This document shows, piece by piece, positions 14,708-23,476 of a DNA stretch of 23,516 nt. Position numbers and translations under genes: made by a program. Every line of letters begins with the position of its first letter. Within the stretch, counting starts at the first letter, position 1. Below the pieces are notes generated by a model. The model was not told where the DNA came from. It ran no database searches and saw only the letters and a program-made list of their open reading frames with translations. The stretch is from VRUE01 sp047519745 (GTDB lineage: Bacteria > Actinomycetota > Thermoleophilia > Solirubrobacterales > 70-9), in contig JAPVSJ010000004.1 in the NCBI GenBank assembly GCA_047519745.1, positions 1 to 23,516 of the forward strand. Direction: 5' to 3'.

Positions 14708-15474
14708 GCGAGCGCCGAGAGCAGCGCCGAGAGCTCCTCGTCGACCTCGCCCTCCAGCTTCAGCGCGGCGTCGCCGTCGTAAGGCGTTGCGCCCTTGGTG
14801 ACGATCGCCAACCGCCCTCCCGCGGCAAGCGTCACCTCGGGCAGCCCGGCCACCGGGTGGACGACGAGCGAGCTGCCGATACAGAGCATCAGATCCGCTT
14901 CGGCGGCGAGAGCGTGGGCCCGCGCCATCGCCGCCTCGGACAGCATCTCGCCGAAGAGGACCACGTCGGGCTTGACCGCCCCGTCGCAGGAGGCACAGCG
15001 GGCGACCCCGTCGGCGTCGAACAACGCGTCAACCTCATCCAGGCCATATGAGGCGCCGCACTCACGGCAGGTCGAGGTTTCGATCGAGCCGTGCACCTCG
15101 ACGACGTTCTCGGAGCCCGCAGCCCGGTGCAGGCGGTCGATGTTCTGGGTGATCGTGCCCGCCAGCAGGCCGCGCCGCTCGAGCTCGGCGACCGCCTCGT
15201 GGGCCGTGTTGGGCCGTTTGTCGGCGAGCGAGTGGAAGCGCGGCCGGTAGTAGGACCAGAAGCGCGCCGGGTCGCGCTCGAAGACGTCGATGTGGGCGAC
15301 TTCGATCGGGTCGACGTTCGCCCAGAGCCCGGTCTCGGGCGTGCGGAAGTCGGGGATCCCGGACGGCACCGAGACCCCGGCGCCGGTGAGCGCGACGGTG
15401 GACCCCGACTCGCGGACCAGCTCCGCGAGTCGGGCCACCGCGCTCTCGGTCGCTGTCGCTACTTGCCGCTCCAC
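14704..15474 (-). CDS. SIR2-family NAD-dependent protein deacylase
   Basis: Removes acyl groups from protein lysines using NAD+. The 256 aa contain GAGVSVPSGIPDFR (31-44), TQNIDRLH (109-116), catalytic H128 (VEVHGS) and a four-Cys zinc site (C136, C139, C160, C163). Y76 and R79 (YYRPR) match the Tyr-x2-Arg pair that lets CobB/SIRT5-type enzymes accept acidic acyl groups such as succinyl or malonyl; that specificity is an inference. GTG 15474 overlaps the end of the hydroxyacyl-CoA dehydrogenase gene by 16 bases in another frame, pointing to translational coupling; GTG 15438 is an alternative. The coupling suggests the deacylase is made together with a beta-oxidation enzyme. Confidence 0.9.
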   Translation of the reverse strand: MERQVATATESAVARLAELVRESGSTVALTGAGVSVPSGIPDFRTPETGLWANVDPIEVAHIDVFERDPARFWSYYRPRFHSLADKRPNTAHEAVAELERRGLLAGTITQNIDRLHRAAGSENVVEVHGSIETSTCRECGASYGLDEVDALFDADGVARCASCDGAVKPDVVLFGEMLSEAAMARAHALAAEADLMLCIGSSLVVHPVAGLPEVTLAAGGRLAIVTKGATPYDGDAALKLEGEVDEELSALLSALA

Positions 15475-17459
15475 TTCGGCGTGCGCTTGCCGAGGAAGGC
15501 CGAGATGCCCTCTTTGGCGTCCTCGCTGGCGAAGGCGGTGGCGAAGGCCTGCTTCTCGGCCTCGATGCCCTCGTCGAGGTCGCCCTTGTGCGAGGCGGCC
15601 TTGATCTGCCCGCGGGCGACCGGCGCCTGGGCGGCGAGCTTGCGGCCCCACATCAGCGCCGTCTCGAACAGCTCGTGGTCGGGGACGACCCGGTTGACGA
15701 GGCCTGAGTCGAGCGCCTCGCCGGCGAGCACGGCGTCGCCGATCAGGTTCATCTCCAGTGCCTTGTTGGGCCCGACCAGGCGCGGCAACCGCTGCGTGCC
15801 GCCGAAGCCGGGCACGATTCCCAGCTTGATCTCCGGCTGGCCGAACACGGCCGCCTCGGCGGCGATCCGCACATCGCAGGCCATCGCCAGCTCGCAGCCG
15901 CCGCCGAAGGCGATCGAGTTCACCGCGGCGATCGTCGCCACGCTGTCGGTGCCGAGCTCGCGCAGCAGCGCGTGGCCGCTGTGCAGCAACTCGGCGCCGG
16001 CGGCTTCGTCCATCGCGGTGAAGGCCTTGATGTCGGCGCCGGCCGAGAAGACGACCGGGATCGAGGAGGCGACGACCATCGCGCCGACCTCATCCGACGC
16101 CTTGACCTTCTCCCAGACTGCCCCGAGATCACGGATCACGTCGGGGGAGATCGCGTTCATCGGCAGGTTGGCGAGCCAGGCGATCGCGACGTCGCCGCGC
16201 GTCTCCAGCTTGACCGTCTCGGCCTGCTCGCCCTCGTCGGGCTGCGGGTAGGGGTAGAAGCCCTGGCCGGACTTGAGCCCGAGGCGGCCCTGGGCGACCA
16301 AACGCTTCAGAGTGACCGGCGGCGCGAAGCGCTCGCCGTGCTTCTCCTCGAGCTGCTCGATCCGCTCGAGGATCGTGTCGAGCCCCTCCAGGTCGGCTTT
16401 CCAGAACGGCGGGAAGAGGCCTTTGCGCGGGTCGAGGCCGGCGCCGGCCATCATTCCCAGGTCGATGTCGCGGACCGAGCAGACGCCCTCCTCGACCAGT
16501 TCGCAGGCCTCGATCAGCGCCCGGCCGGTGAACAGCGCGACCAGCTCCTCGGCGTCGGGCTCGGCCTCGCCCGGAATGTTCTGCTCGCCCTCCTTGAAGA
16601 AGCCCTCGCCGCCGCTCTTGGCGCCGAGCTTGCCGTCGGCGACCAGGCCCTGCAGGCCCTTGTGGACGTAGAAGCTCTCGCCGTAGGAGCGGTTGAGGTG
16701 CTCGGCGACGTGCAGCACGGTGTCGAGCCCGAGCAGGTCGGTGAGGAAGAAGGGGCCCATCGGCGCGCCTTTGGCCGCCGCGATTGCCTCGTCGATCGCC
16801 TTCAGCGAAAGCCCCTGCTCCTCCTGGGCGCGCCAGATCTCACCGATGGTCGCCATCAGGATGCGGTTGACGACGAAGCCGGGCACCTCGCCGCAGACGA
16901 TCGGCTGCTTCTTGATCGCCTGGGCGAAGTTGTAGGCGGCGGTGGCGGTCTCCGACGAGGTGTCCTCGCTGGCGATCACCTCGACCAGCGGCATCACCGA
17001 GGCCGGATAGAAGAAGTGGAAGCCGACGACCTTGTCGGGCCGCAGCGTCGCTTCGCCGATCTCGGTGATCGAGAGCGAGGAGGTGTTGGAGGAGAGGATC
17101 GCGTGGCCTGGGGTCGCGGCGTCGAGCTCACGGAAGACGGCCTGCTTGATCTCCATCTTCTCCGGCACCGCCTCGACCACGAAGTCGACGTCGCCGAAGT
17201 CGCCGTAGCTGGTCGTGCCCGAGATCAGCCCCATCACCTCGGCGAGGCGGGCATCGGCCTGCTCCTGGGTCAGCTTCTCCTTCTTGACCAGGCGGGCGAG
17301 CTGGCCCTCGGTGACGGCGCGGGCCTTCTCCACCGCGGCGTCGACGAACTTCTGGTCGATGTCCTTGACGACGACGGGGATGTCGGAGGCGGCGATCGCC
17401 TGCGCGATCTCGCCCCCCATGGTGCCGCCGCCGACGACGGCGGCCTTCGAGACGAACAT
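15459..17459 (-). CDS. 3-hydroxyacyl-CoA dehydrogenase / enoyl-CoA hydratase fusion, inverted domain order
   Basis: A 666-aa bifunctional beta-oxidation enzyme: hydration of 2-enoyl-CoA and NAD+-dependent oxidation of 3-hydroxyacyl-CoA. The dehydrogenase is N-terminal: NAD-binding GGGTMG (10-15), catalytic H148 (GFHFFYP) and E160, N198 (GFVVNRI), then two C-terminal dehydrogenase subdomains to about 405. The hydratase is C-terminal (about 415-666): FSAGADIKAF (471-480) and catalytic E523 (GGGCELAM) and E543 (FGQPEIKLG). All active-site residues are present in both halves. E. coli FadB has the opposite order; this order is known from crotonyl-CoA hydratase/3-hydroxybutyryl-CoA dehydrogenases of archaea. 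ATG 17459 has GGAGGA upstream. Its stop lies inside the SIR2 gene, and a dyad-rich gap separates it from divergent corA. Confidence 0.95.
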   Translation of the reverse strand: MFVSKAAVVGGGTMGGEIAQAIAASDIPVVVKDIDQKFVDAAVEKARAVTEGQLARLVKKEKLTQEQADARLAEVMGLISGTTSYGDFGDVDFVVEAVPEKMEIKQAVFRELDAATPGHAILSSNTSSLSITEIGEATLRPDKVVGFHFFYPASVMPLVEVIASEDTSSETATAAYNFAQAIKKQPIVCGEVPGFVVNRILMATIGEIWRAQEEQGLSLKAIDEAIAAAKGAPMGPFFLTDLLGLDTVLHVAEHLNRSYGESFYVHKGLQGLVADGKLGAKSGGEGFFKEGEQNIPGEAEPDAEELVALFTGRALIEACELVEEGVCSVRDIDLGMMAGAGLDPRKGLFPPFWKADLEGLDTILERIEQLEEKHGERFAPPVTLKRLVAQGRLGLKSGQGFYPYPQPDEGEQAETVKLETRGDVAIAWLANLPMNAISPDVIRDLGAVWEKVKASDEVGAMVVASSIPVVFSAGADIKAFTAMDEAAGAELLHSGHALLRELGTDSVATIAAVNSIAFGGGCELAMACDVRIAAEAAVFGQPEIKLGIVPGFGGTQRLPRLVGPNKALEMNLIGDAVLAGEALDSGLVNRVVPDHELFETALMWGRKLAAQAPVARGQIKAASHKGDLDEGIEAEKQAFATAFASEDAKEGISAFLGKRTPKWSGK

Positions 17460-17530
17460 TCGGGTAAGTCCTCCAGGTCTGGGCTAGGGATGGGGCAGCG
17501 GAGGCTATCGTGGCGCCACCCACCGCATGT

Positions 17531-17568
17531 TGGAGCCTTGTGCCCCCTATAGGGGATAGAAAGCTCCA
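17531..17568. promoter_or_regulatory. Concentric dyads between the beta-oxidation fusion and corA
   Basis: CCCCTATAGGGG (17544-17555) is a perfect 12-bp palindrome. TGGAGC (17531-17536) and GCTCCA (17563-17568) are a second inverted pair with exactly the same centre, giving a 38-bp dyad. It lies 72 bases upstream of the fusion start and 37 before corA. It is probably an operator for a dimeric regulator; the regulator is unknown. Confidence 0.5.
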
Positions 17569-17591
17569 TCTTGGCCGTCCAGGGGCGGGGT

Positions 17592-17597
17592 TAGCCT
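17592..17597 (+). promoter_or_regulatory. -10 box TAGCCT for leaderless corA
   Basis: TANNNT 7 bases before the corA GTG at 17605. TTGGCC (17571-17576) lies 15 bases upstream as a possible weak -35, just beside the dyad at 17531-17568. Confidence 0.45.
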
Positions 17598-17604
17598 CGG
17601 ACGT

Positions 17605-18615
17605 GTGAGCGAGATCGTCGAGGGGCTGAGTGGCAGCGAGCGCGAGCGGATCGCCTCGCTGCGCGCGCAGGGACGCTTCTTCTGGATCGACCTCTGCGTC
17701 GGCGACCTGCCGCGCGACGAGCTCGACGAGGCGCTCGGCATCGGGCCGCACGCCCTCCGCCCGCTGCTCGAATTCGAACGCGGCGGGCCGCCCTCGCGGC
17801 GCTTCCACGCCGACGGCCAACACGTCGTCTTCCCCTTCCACTGCTACCTCGAGGGCGAGCACCACGACGGTGAAGACACGCCCCGCGTCGGCGCGATCGA
17901 GGTCAACGTGCTGGTCCACGGCGACTACCTGCTGACCGTCCACCGTGAGCGCGTCTCCCTGCCCGAAATCCTGCCCGGCTACAGCGAGGCGGGCCGCAGC
18001 GAGCAGTACATCGTCTACGCAGTCCTCGACGCGATGGTCGCGACCGCCTTCGACGCGCTCAACAACACCGAGCTGGCGCTGGAGGGACTGCAGATCCTCG
18101 CCGGCGAGGCCGGCAACGCGCGTGTGCGGATGGGGACGCTGCGGGCGATCAGCCTGCGGCTGACGACGATGCGCCGCCAGCTCGGCCCCCAACGAGGGAT
18201 CTTCGAGCGGATCGGCGAGGAGATCGGCCAGGTCGAGGGGCTCGGGTCCGACAGCGAACGCTACTTCGAACGCATCTACGGGCAGCTCAACCGGATGGTC
18301 GACGGGATCGACGCCGCCGCCGACTCGATGGCGAAGCTGATGGACCTGCGCCTGAACGAGACGATGTACTGGCTGACCGTGGTCGCGACGATCTTCCTGC
18401 CGCTGACCTTCCTCACCGGCTTCTTCGGCATGAACTTCGCCTGGCTCGTCGGCCGGGTCGACACCGAGCTCGCCTTCTTCGTGCTTGGAGTCGGTGGCTC
18501 GGCTCTTGCCACGCTGCTGACCTGGATGGCGGTCAAACGCCGCGGCACGCCGGTGCAGCCCGACCAGGACTCGGTCGAGCGGATCATCGCCACCCTGCGG
18601 CATCCGCTCAGCTGA
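17605..18615 (+). CDS. corA: CorA-family magnesium/cobalt transporter
   Basis: A pentameric divalent-cation channel of the inner membrane. The 336 aa are normal length: a large N-terminal cytoplasmic domain, a long stalk helix (about 200-255), membrane segment 1 at about 254-273 ending in the signature GMN (275-277, within TGFFGMNF), and membrane segment 2 at about 289-310 followed by a basic C-terminus. Start GTG 17605, with a GTG two bases earlier out of frame, lies 7 bases after TAGCCT and has no Shine-Dalgarno. It is divergent from the beta-oxidation fusion. The loop after GMN lacks the common MPE sequence, so selectivity may differ from classical CorA. Confidence 0.93.
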   Translation: MSEIVEGLSGSERERIASLRAQGRFFWIDLCVGDLPRDELDEALGIGPHALRPLLEFERGGPPSRRFHADGQHVVFPFHCYLEGEHHDGEDTPRVGAIEVNVLVHGDYLLTVHRERVSLPEILPGYSEAGRSEQYIVYAVLDAMVATAFDALNNTELALEGLQILAGEAGNARVRMGTLRAISLRLTTMRRQLGPQRGIFERIGEEIGQVEGLGSDSERYFERIYGQLNRMVDGIDAAADSMAKLMDLRLNETMYWLTVVATIFLPLTFLTGFFGMNFAWLVGRVDTELAFFVLGVGGSALATLLTWMAVKRRGTPVQPDQDSVERIIATLRHPLS

Positions 18616-18664
18616 CCCCCCGCCGCCCTCGCCCGACCCGGTGGACAAGACCGCCCGGCGATCG

Positions 18665-18680
18665 TTGTACCGCGGTACAA
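18665..18680. promoter_or_regulatory. 16-bp perfect palindrome upstream of glutamine synthetase
   Basis: TTGTACCGCGGTACAA, fully self-complementary, 68 bases before the GS start codon. It sits just upstream of a likely promoter region whose -10 may be TACGCT (18704-18709). It is a strong candidate operator for nitrogen-dependent control of the gene; the regulator is not in this window as far as I can tell. Confidence 0.55.
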
Positions 18681-18747
18681 AGGCATTTTGCGCGCCTTCC
18701 CATTACGCTCCTTTGGCTCTCCGACCAAGTGAGGAATTGACACAGCG

Positions 18748-20895
18748 ATGACTCGTATCCGCCAGCAGAACGTGACCGCCGCGCAGTGGAGCTCCAACGG
18801 GGAGGCCCTCGGCGCGCTCGACCTGACCCAGCCCGAGAACAACCCCTTCGGCGCCAACGTCTTCTCGGTCGCCGTGCAGCGCGAACGGCTGCCCGGCGAC
18901 GTCTTCGAGAAGCTGCAAGCGACGCTCGAGGGCGGCGAGGCGCTCGACCCGGCGCTCGCCGACGCGGTCGCCGAGGCGATGAAGGAATGGGCGCTGGAGA
19001 ACGGCGCTACCCACTTCACCCACATGTTCCAGCCGCTGACCGGCTCGACCGCGGAGAAGCACGACTCCTTCTTCGAGCCCTCGGGCGAGGGCCAGGCGCT
19101 GGCCGGCTTCTCCGGCAAGGAGCTGGTCCAGGGCGAGCCCGACGCATCCTCCTTCCCGACCGGCGGCGTCCGCGCCACCTTCGAGGCCCGCGGCTACACC
19201 GCCTGGGACCCGACCTCCCCCGCCTTCATCCTCGAGAACCCCAACGGCGCCCTGCTCTGCATCCCGACCGCGTTCGCCTCCTGGACCGGCGAGGCGCTCG
19301 ACGGCAAGATCCCGCTGCTGCGCTCGATGGACGCGCTCTCGCGCTCGGCGATCAAGGCGCTGCGCCTGCTCGGCGACGAGCAGAGCAAGCGAGTCTTCAC
19401 CACGGTCGGGCCCGAGCAGGAGTACTTCCTGATCGACGAGCAGTACTACTTCGAGCGCCCCGACCTGATCGCCACCGGTCGCACCCTGTTCGGCGCCAAG
19501 CCGCCCAAGGGCCACGAGCTCGACGACCACTACTTCGGCTCGATCCCCGAGCGCGTGCTGGCCTGCATGCTCGAGACCGAGCTGGAGCTGCGCAAGCTCG
19601 GGATCCCGGTCAAGACCCGCCACAACGAGGTCGCACCGGCGCAGTACGAGATTGCGCCGATCTTCGAGAACTCGAACGTCGGCTCCGACCACCAGCAGCT
19701 CTTGATGCAGGTGATGGAAGCTGTCGCCCGCCGCTACGGCTTCGTCTGCCTGCTGCATGAGAAGCCCTTCGCCGGCGTCAACGGCTCGGGCAAGCACAAC
19801 AACTGGTCGATGGGGACCGACACCGGCACCAACCTGCTCGACCCGGGCGACACCCCCGCCGACAACATCCACTTCCTCTTCTTCTGCGCCGCGGTGATCC
19901 AGGCGGTGAACAAGCACCAGGGGCTACTGCGCGCCTCGGTCGCCAACATCGGCCAGGACCACCGGCTCGGCGCCAACGAGGCGCCGCCCGCGATCATCTC
20001 GATCTTCCTCGGCGGCGAGCTGGAGAAAGTGTTCGAGGCGATCGCCACCGGCGAAGGGGACCCGAACACGCCGGCCTCCTTCCTCGAGCTGGGCGCGACG
20101 GTGCTGCCGAAACTGCCGATGCACGGCGGCGACCGCAACCGCACCTCGCCCTTCGCCTTCACCGGCAACAAATTCGAGTTCCGGGCGCTGGGGTCGAGCA
20201 TGTCGCTCTCCTTCCCCAACACCGTCCTCAACACGATCGCCGCCGAGGCGATCGACGAGCTGGCCGGCAAGCTCGAGCAGAAGCTGTCGAGCGGCGAGGC
20301 GATGCCGCAGGCGGTGATCGAGCTGGTCAAGGACTCCTACAGCGCCAACAAAGCGGTCTGCTTCGGCGGCGACAACTACTCCGAGGAGTGGCACGCCGAG
20401 GCCGAGCGTCGCGGGCTGAAGAACCTACGCACGACGCCCGACGCGCTGCCCGAGGTGCTCGCCGACGACACCGTGTCCGCCTTCGAGAGCTACAACGTGC
20501 TCTCCAAGCGCGAGCTCGAGTCGCGCTACGAGGTCTGGGTCGAGCAGTACTGGATCCGCGCCAACATCGAGGCCGAGACGACCTTCTCGATCGCCAAGAC
20601 GATGATCCTGCCGGCGGCGCTGCGCCACCTGGCTTTGATCGGCGAGTCCGGCGTCTCGGCGATCGAGGCCGAGGTGCGCGCCCTGGTCGACGAGCTGGTC
20701 GCCTCGCTCGGCGAGCTCGAGTCGGCGAACGCCGACCCGGGCGACCTCGAGGGCATGGAGATGGCAATCCACGCCCGCGACAAGCAGCTTGCCGCGATGG
20801 ACAGCGTCCGCGCCGCGGCCGACAAGCTGGAGAAGGTCGTCGCCGACGACCTCTGGCCGCTGCCCAAGTACGAGGAGATGCTCTTCATCAAGTAG
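18748..20895 (+). CDS. glnN: Glutamine synthetase type III
   Basis: Makes glutamine from glutamate, ammonium and ATP; cytoplasmic, a double-hexamer ring in this family. The 715-aa length is typical of GSIII and far above the approximately 450-470 aa of GSI. Catalytic motifs: GPEQEYF (221-227) with metal-binding glutamates, EVAPAQYEIAPIFE (294-307), the GSIII NGSGKHNNWS (345-354) and DRNRTSPFAFTGNKFEFRA (462-480) with substrate and phosphate contacts. The N-terminal FGANVFSV (34-41) is the usual GSIII opening. Start ATG 18748 has GAGGAA some 13 bases upstream. A 16-bp palindrome lies in its leader region. No nearby glnE-type regulator was seen, and type III enzymes lack the classical adenylylation site. 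It is monocistronic and convergent with the P450 operon. Confidence 0.95.
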   Translation: MTRIRQQNVTAAQWSSNGEALGALDLTQPENNPFGANVFSVAVQRERLPGDVFEKLQATLEGGEALDPALADAVAEAMKEWALENGATHFTHMFQPLTGSTAEKHDSFFEPSGEGQALAGFSGKELVQGEPDASSFPTGGVRATFEARGYTAWDPTSPAFILENPNGALLCIPTAFASWTGEALDGKIPLLRSMDALSRSAIKALRLLGDEQSKRVFTTVGPEQEYFLIDEQYYFERPDLIATGRTLFGAKPPKGHELDDHYFGSIPERVLACMLETELELRKLGIPVKTRHNEVAPAQYEIAPIFENSNVGSDHQQLLMQVMEAVARRYGFVCLLHEKPFAGVNGSGKHNNWSMGTDTGTNLLDPGDTPADNIHFLFFCAAVIQAVNKHQGLLRASVANIGQDHRLGANEAPPAIISIFLGGELEKVFEAIATGEGDPNTPASFLELGATVLPKLPMHGGDRNRTSPFAFTGNKFEFRALGSSMSLSFPNTVLNTIAAEAIDELAGKLEQKLSSGEAMPQAVIELVKDSYSANKAVCFGGDNYSEEWHAEAERRGLKNLRTTPDALPEVLADDTVSAFESYNVLSKRELESRYEVWVEQYWIRANIEAETTFSIAKTMILPAALRHLALIGESGVSAIEAEVRALVDELVASLGELESANADPGDLEGMEMAIHARDKQLAAMDSVRAAADKLEKVVADDLWPLPKYEEMLFIK

Positions 20896-20904
20896 CGGCG
20901 GGGC

Positions 20905-21030
20905 CTACTCGTCGCCTTCGTCGTGGTCGCGCACGGCGCGGACGATCAGCCAGCCGATCGCGGCGAGGCCGACGATCGGGATCAGGCCGCCGAAGACGGC
21001 GGGCCAGGCCTCACTCGCGAGCGGGATCAA
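20905..21030 (-). CDS. 41-aa single-pass membrane peptide coupled to the P450 gene
   Basis: A short gene easily missed. A TTG at 21030 overlaps the P450 stop as TTGA (21027-21030), the classical stop-start coupling. The product begins IPLASEAWPAVFGG, has one membrane segment (about 10-31, including LIPIVGLAAIGWLIV) and ends in a charged tail RAVRDHDEGDE. Nearly every codon ends in G or C, matching the coding bias of the window, and the frame stops 9 bases before the end of convergent glnN. It is probably a membrane anchor or partner for the P450 or its redox chain; that is inferred from coupling alone. I recognise no family. Confidence 0.65.
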   Translation of the reverse strand: MIPLASEAWPAVFGGLIPIVGLAAIGWLIVRAVRDHDEGDE

Positions 21031-22460
21031 GCACGGGACAGTACCCGCATCTCCAAGCCGCCCTTGGGCGAGAGGGTCGGCATCTGGCGCACGGTCATCG
21101 TGCGGCCGGGCAGGGCGTCGAGGCGCAGGCGCTGCAGCAGCATCGTCGCCACCAGCTTGACCTCGGTCTGGCCGAAGCGCTTGCCGATGCAGATCCGCTG
21201 CCCGCCGCCGAAGGGGACATAGGCGCCGCGTGGCAGCGCCGCCTTGCGCTCACGGGTGAAGCGCTCGGGGATGAAGGCCTCCGGCTCGGGGAAGAACTCG
21301 GGGATTCGGTGGCTGGCCCAGGAGCAGTAGTTGACGTAGGCCTCACGCGGGACCGTGTAGCCGCCGAACTCGAACTCGCGCACGGCGCGGCGCGGGCCGA
21401 TCCAGGCCGGCGGGTAGAGGCGCAGCACCTCGTCGAGGACCATGTCGAGGTAGGGCATCTCGCGCTCGAGCTGATCGACGGTCGGCGCGGCGCCGGCCAG
21501 CACCTCGTCCTGCTCCGCGCAGAGCTTCGCGACGACCTCGGGGTGGCGGGCCAGCTCGTGCATCATGAAGGTCAGGGTCGAGGTCGAGGTGTCGTGGCCG
21601 GCGAACATCAGGGTCATCACCTGGTCGCGGACCTCGCGGTCGGTGAACGCCTCGCCCGCCTCGCCGCGCGCGGCCAGCAGCAGGCTGAGGATGTCGCGGC
21701 TGTCAGGGTCCGGGTCCGCCCTGCGACGCGCGATCTCGCCGAAGACGATCTCGTCCAGGACCTTGCGCGAAGCGACTAGCTTGCGCCAGGGAGAGCCCGG
21801 GCCGCGCAGCAGGCGCAGCGGGTAGTCGATGCCGTAGAAGCCGAGCGCGCGCTCGAAGTGCTCGGCCGCGGCGGCGCCTTTGCCGGCGCCGTCGGGGTCG
21901 AGGCCGAGCAGCGCCCGCATCGCGATCCGCATCGCCAGGTTGCGCATCCAGTCGTAGAGATCGAAGACCTCGCCGGGACGCAGGGGCGCGATCGCCCCCT
22001 CGGCCTCCGCCGCCATCGAGTCGATCATCGCGGTCACCTGTTCGCGGTGGAAGGCGGGCATCATGATCGCCCGCGCCCGGTCGTGGTAGTCGTCGTCGAT
22101 CGTCAAGAGGCCGTCGCCGAGCAGCGGGATCAGGTCGCCGAAGCTCGACTCGCGCCAGTGGAAGTTCTCCGGGTGGGCGACGGTGACGAAGTGGTTGGCC
22201 TCCGGGCCCAGCATGAAGACGACCCGCGTGTGAAGCAGGCGCATGCTGAAGATCGGGCCGTGCTCTTCGTAGTTGGAGAGCAGCAGCGGCAGCGGGTCGT
22301 GGGCGATCCGGTGGGTGCGCGCGAGGCTGAAGTCGCCGGGCCCGGGCGGGTACTTGCCCCTCCCCCGCCACTCGGCGCGGAGGTCGTCCGCCACCCGCCG
22401 CACCGGGTTGTCTGACATCTGCGGCGGTTTGACTGCGGGCACGGCGGTCTCGGCGGGCAT
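21027..22460 (-). CDS. Cytochrome P450
   Basis: A heme-thiolate monooxygenase of 477 aa. The I-helix oxygen-activation motif AGHDT is at 287-291 with the acid-alcohol pair D290-T291, ExxR at 344-347 (EVLR), and the heme loop FGGGQRICIG at 417-426 with ligand C424. There is no membrane anchor or fused reductase. The substrate cannot be predicted; the long-chain style (HPEVVAKL, RLYPPAW) resembles bacterial P450s related to fatty-acid or terpenoid hydroxylases. Start ATG 22460 fits the usual lead-in of about 35 residues before the PPGPG motif (38-42). TAGGAT lies 8 bases upstream and includes the rlmN stop codon. It follows rlmN after 11 bases and is followed by an overlapping 41-aa membrane peptide. 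No ferredoxin gene is next to it. Confidence 0.93.
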   Translation of the reverse strand: MPAETAVPAVKPPQMSDNPVRRVADDLRAEWRGRGKYPPGPGDFSLARTHRIAHDPLPLLLSNYEEHGPIFSMRLLHTRVVFMLGPEANHFVTVAHPENFHWRESSFGDLIPLLGDGLLTIDDDYHDRARAIMMPAFHREQVTAMIDSMAAEAEGAIAPLRPGEVFDLYDWMRNLAMRIAMRALLGLDPDGAGKGAAAAEHFERALGFYGIDYPLRLLRGPGSPWRKLVASRKVLDEIVFGEIARRRADPDPDSRDILSLLLAARGEAGEAFTDREVRDQVMTLMFAGHDTSTSTLTFMMHELARHPEVVAKLCAEQDEVLAGAAPTVDQLEREMPYLDMVLDEVLRLYPPAWIGPRRAVREFEFGGYTVPREAYVNYCSWASHRIPEFFPEPEAFIPERFTRERKAALPRGAYVPFGGGQRICIGKRFGQTEVKLVATMLLQRLRLDALPGRTMTVRQMPTLSPKGGLEMRVLSRA

Positions 22461-22471
22461 CGCCGTCGATC

Positions 22472-23464
<993 letters not shown>

Positions 23465-23470
23465 ACCCCG

Positions 23471-23476
23471 AGCGTA
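23471..23476 (-). promoter_or_regulatory. -10 box TACGCT for leaderless rlmN
   Basis: TANNNT on the minus strand, 6 bases before the rlmN GTG. The remaining bases to the window edge (23477-23516) hold only an AT-rich near-palindrome around CCCATATAGG. Confidence 0.45.

Noticed and set aside
15972..17552. 526-codon open frame antisense to the beta-oxidation fusion
   Set aside because: It is highly repetitive in Asp/Gly/Val/Arg as expected for an antisense shadow; the opposite strand is an unambiguous enzyme.
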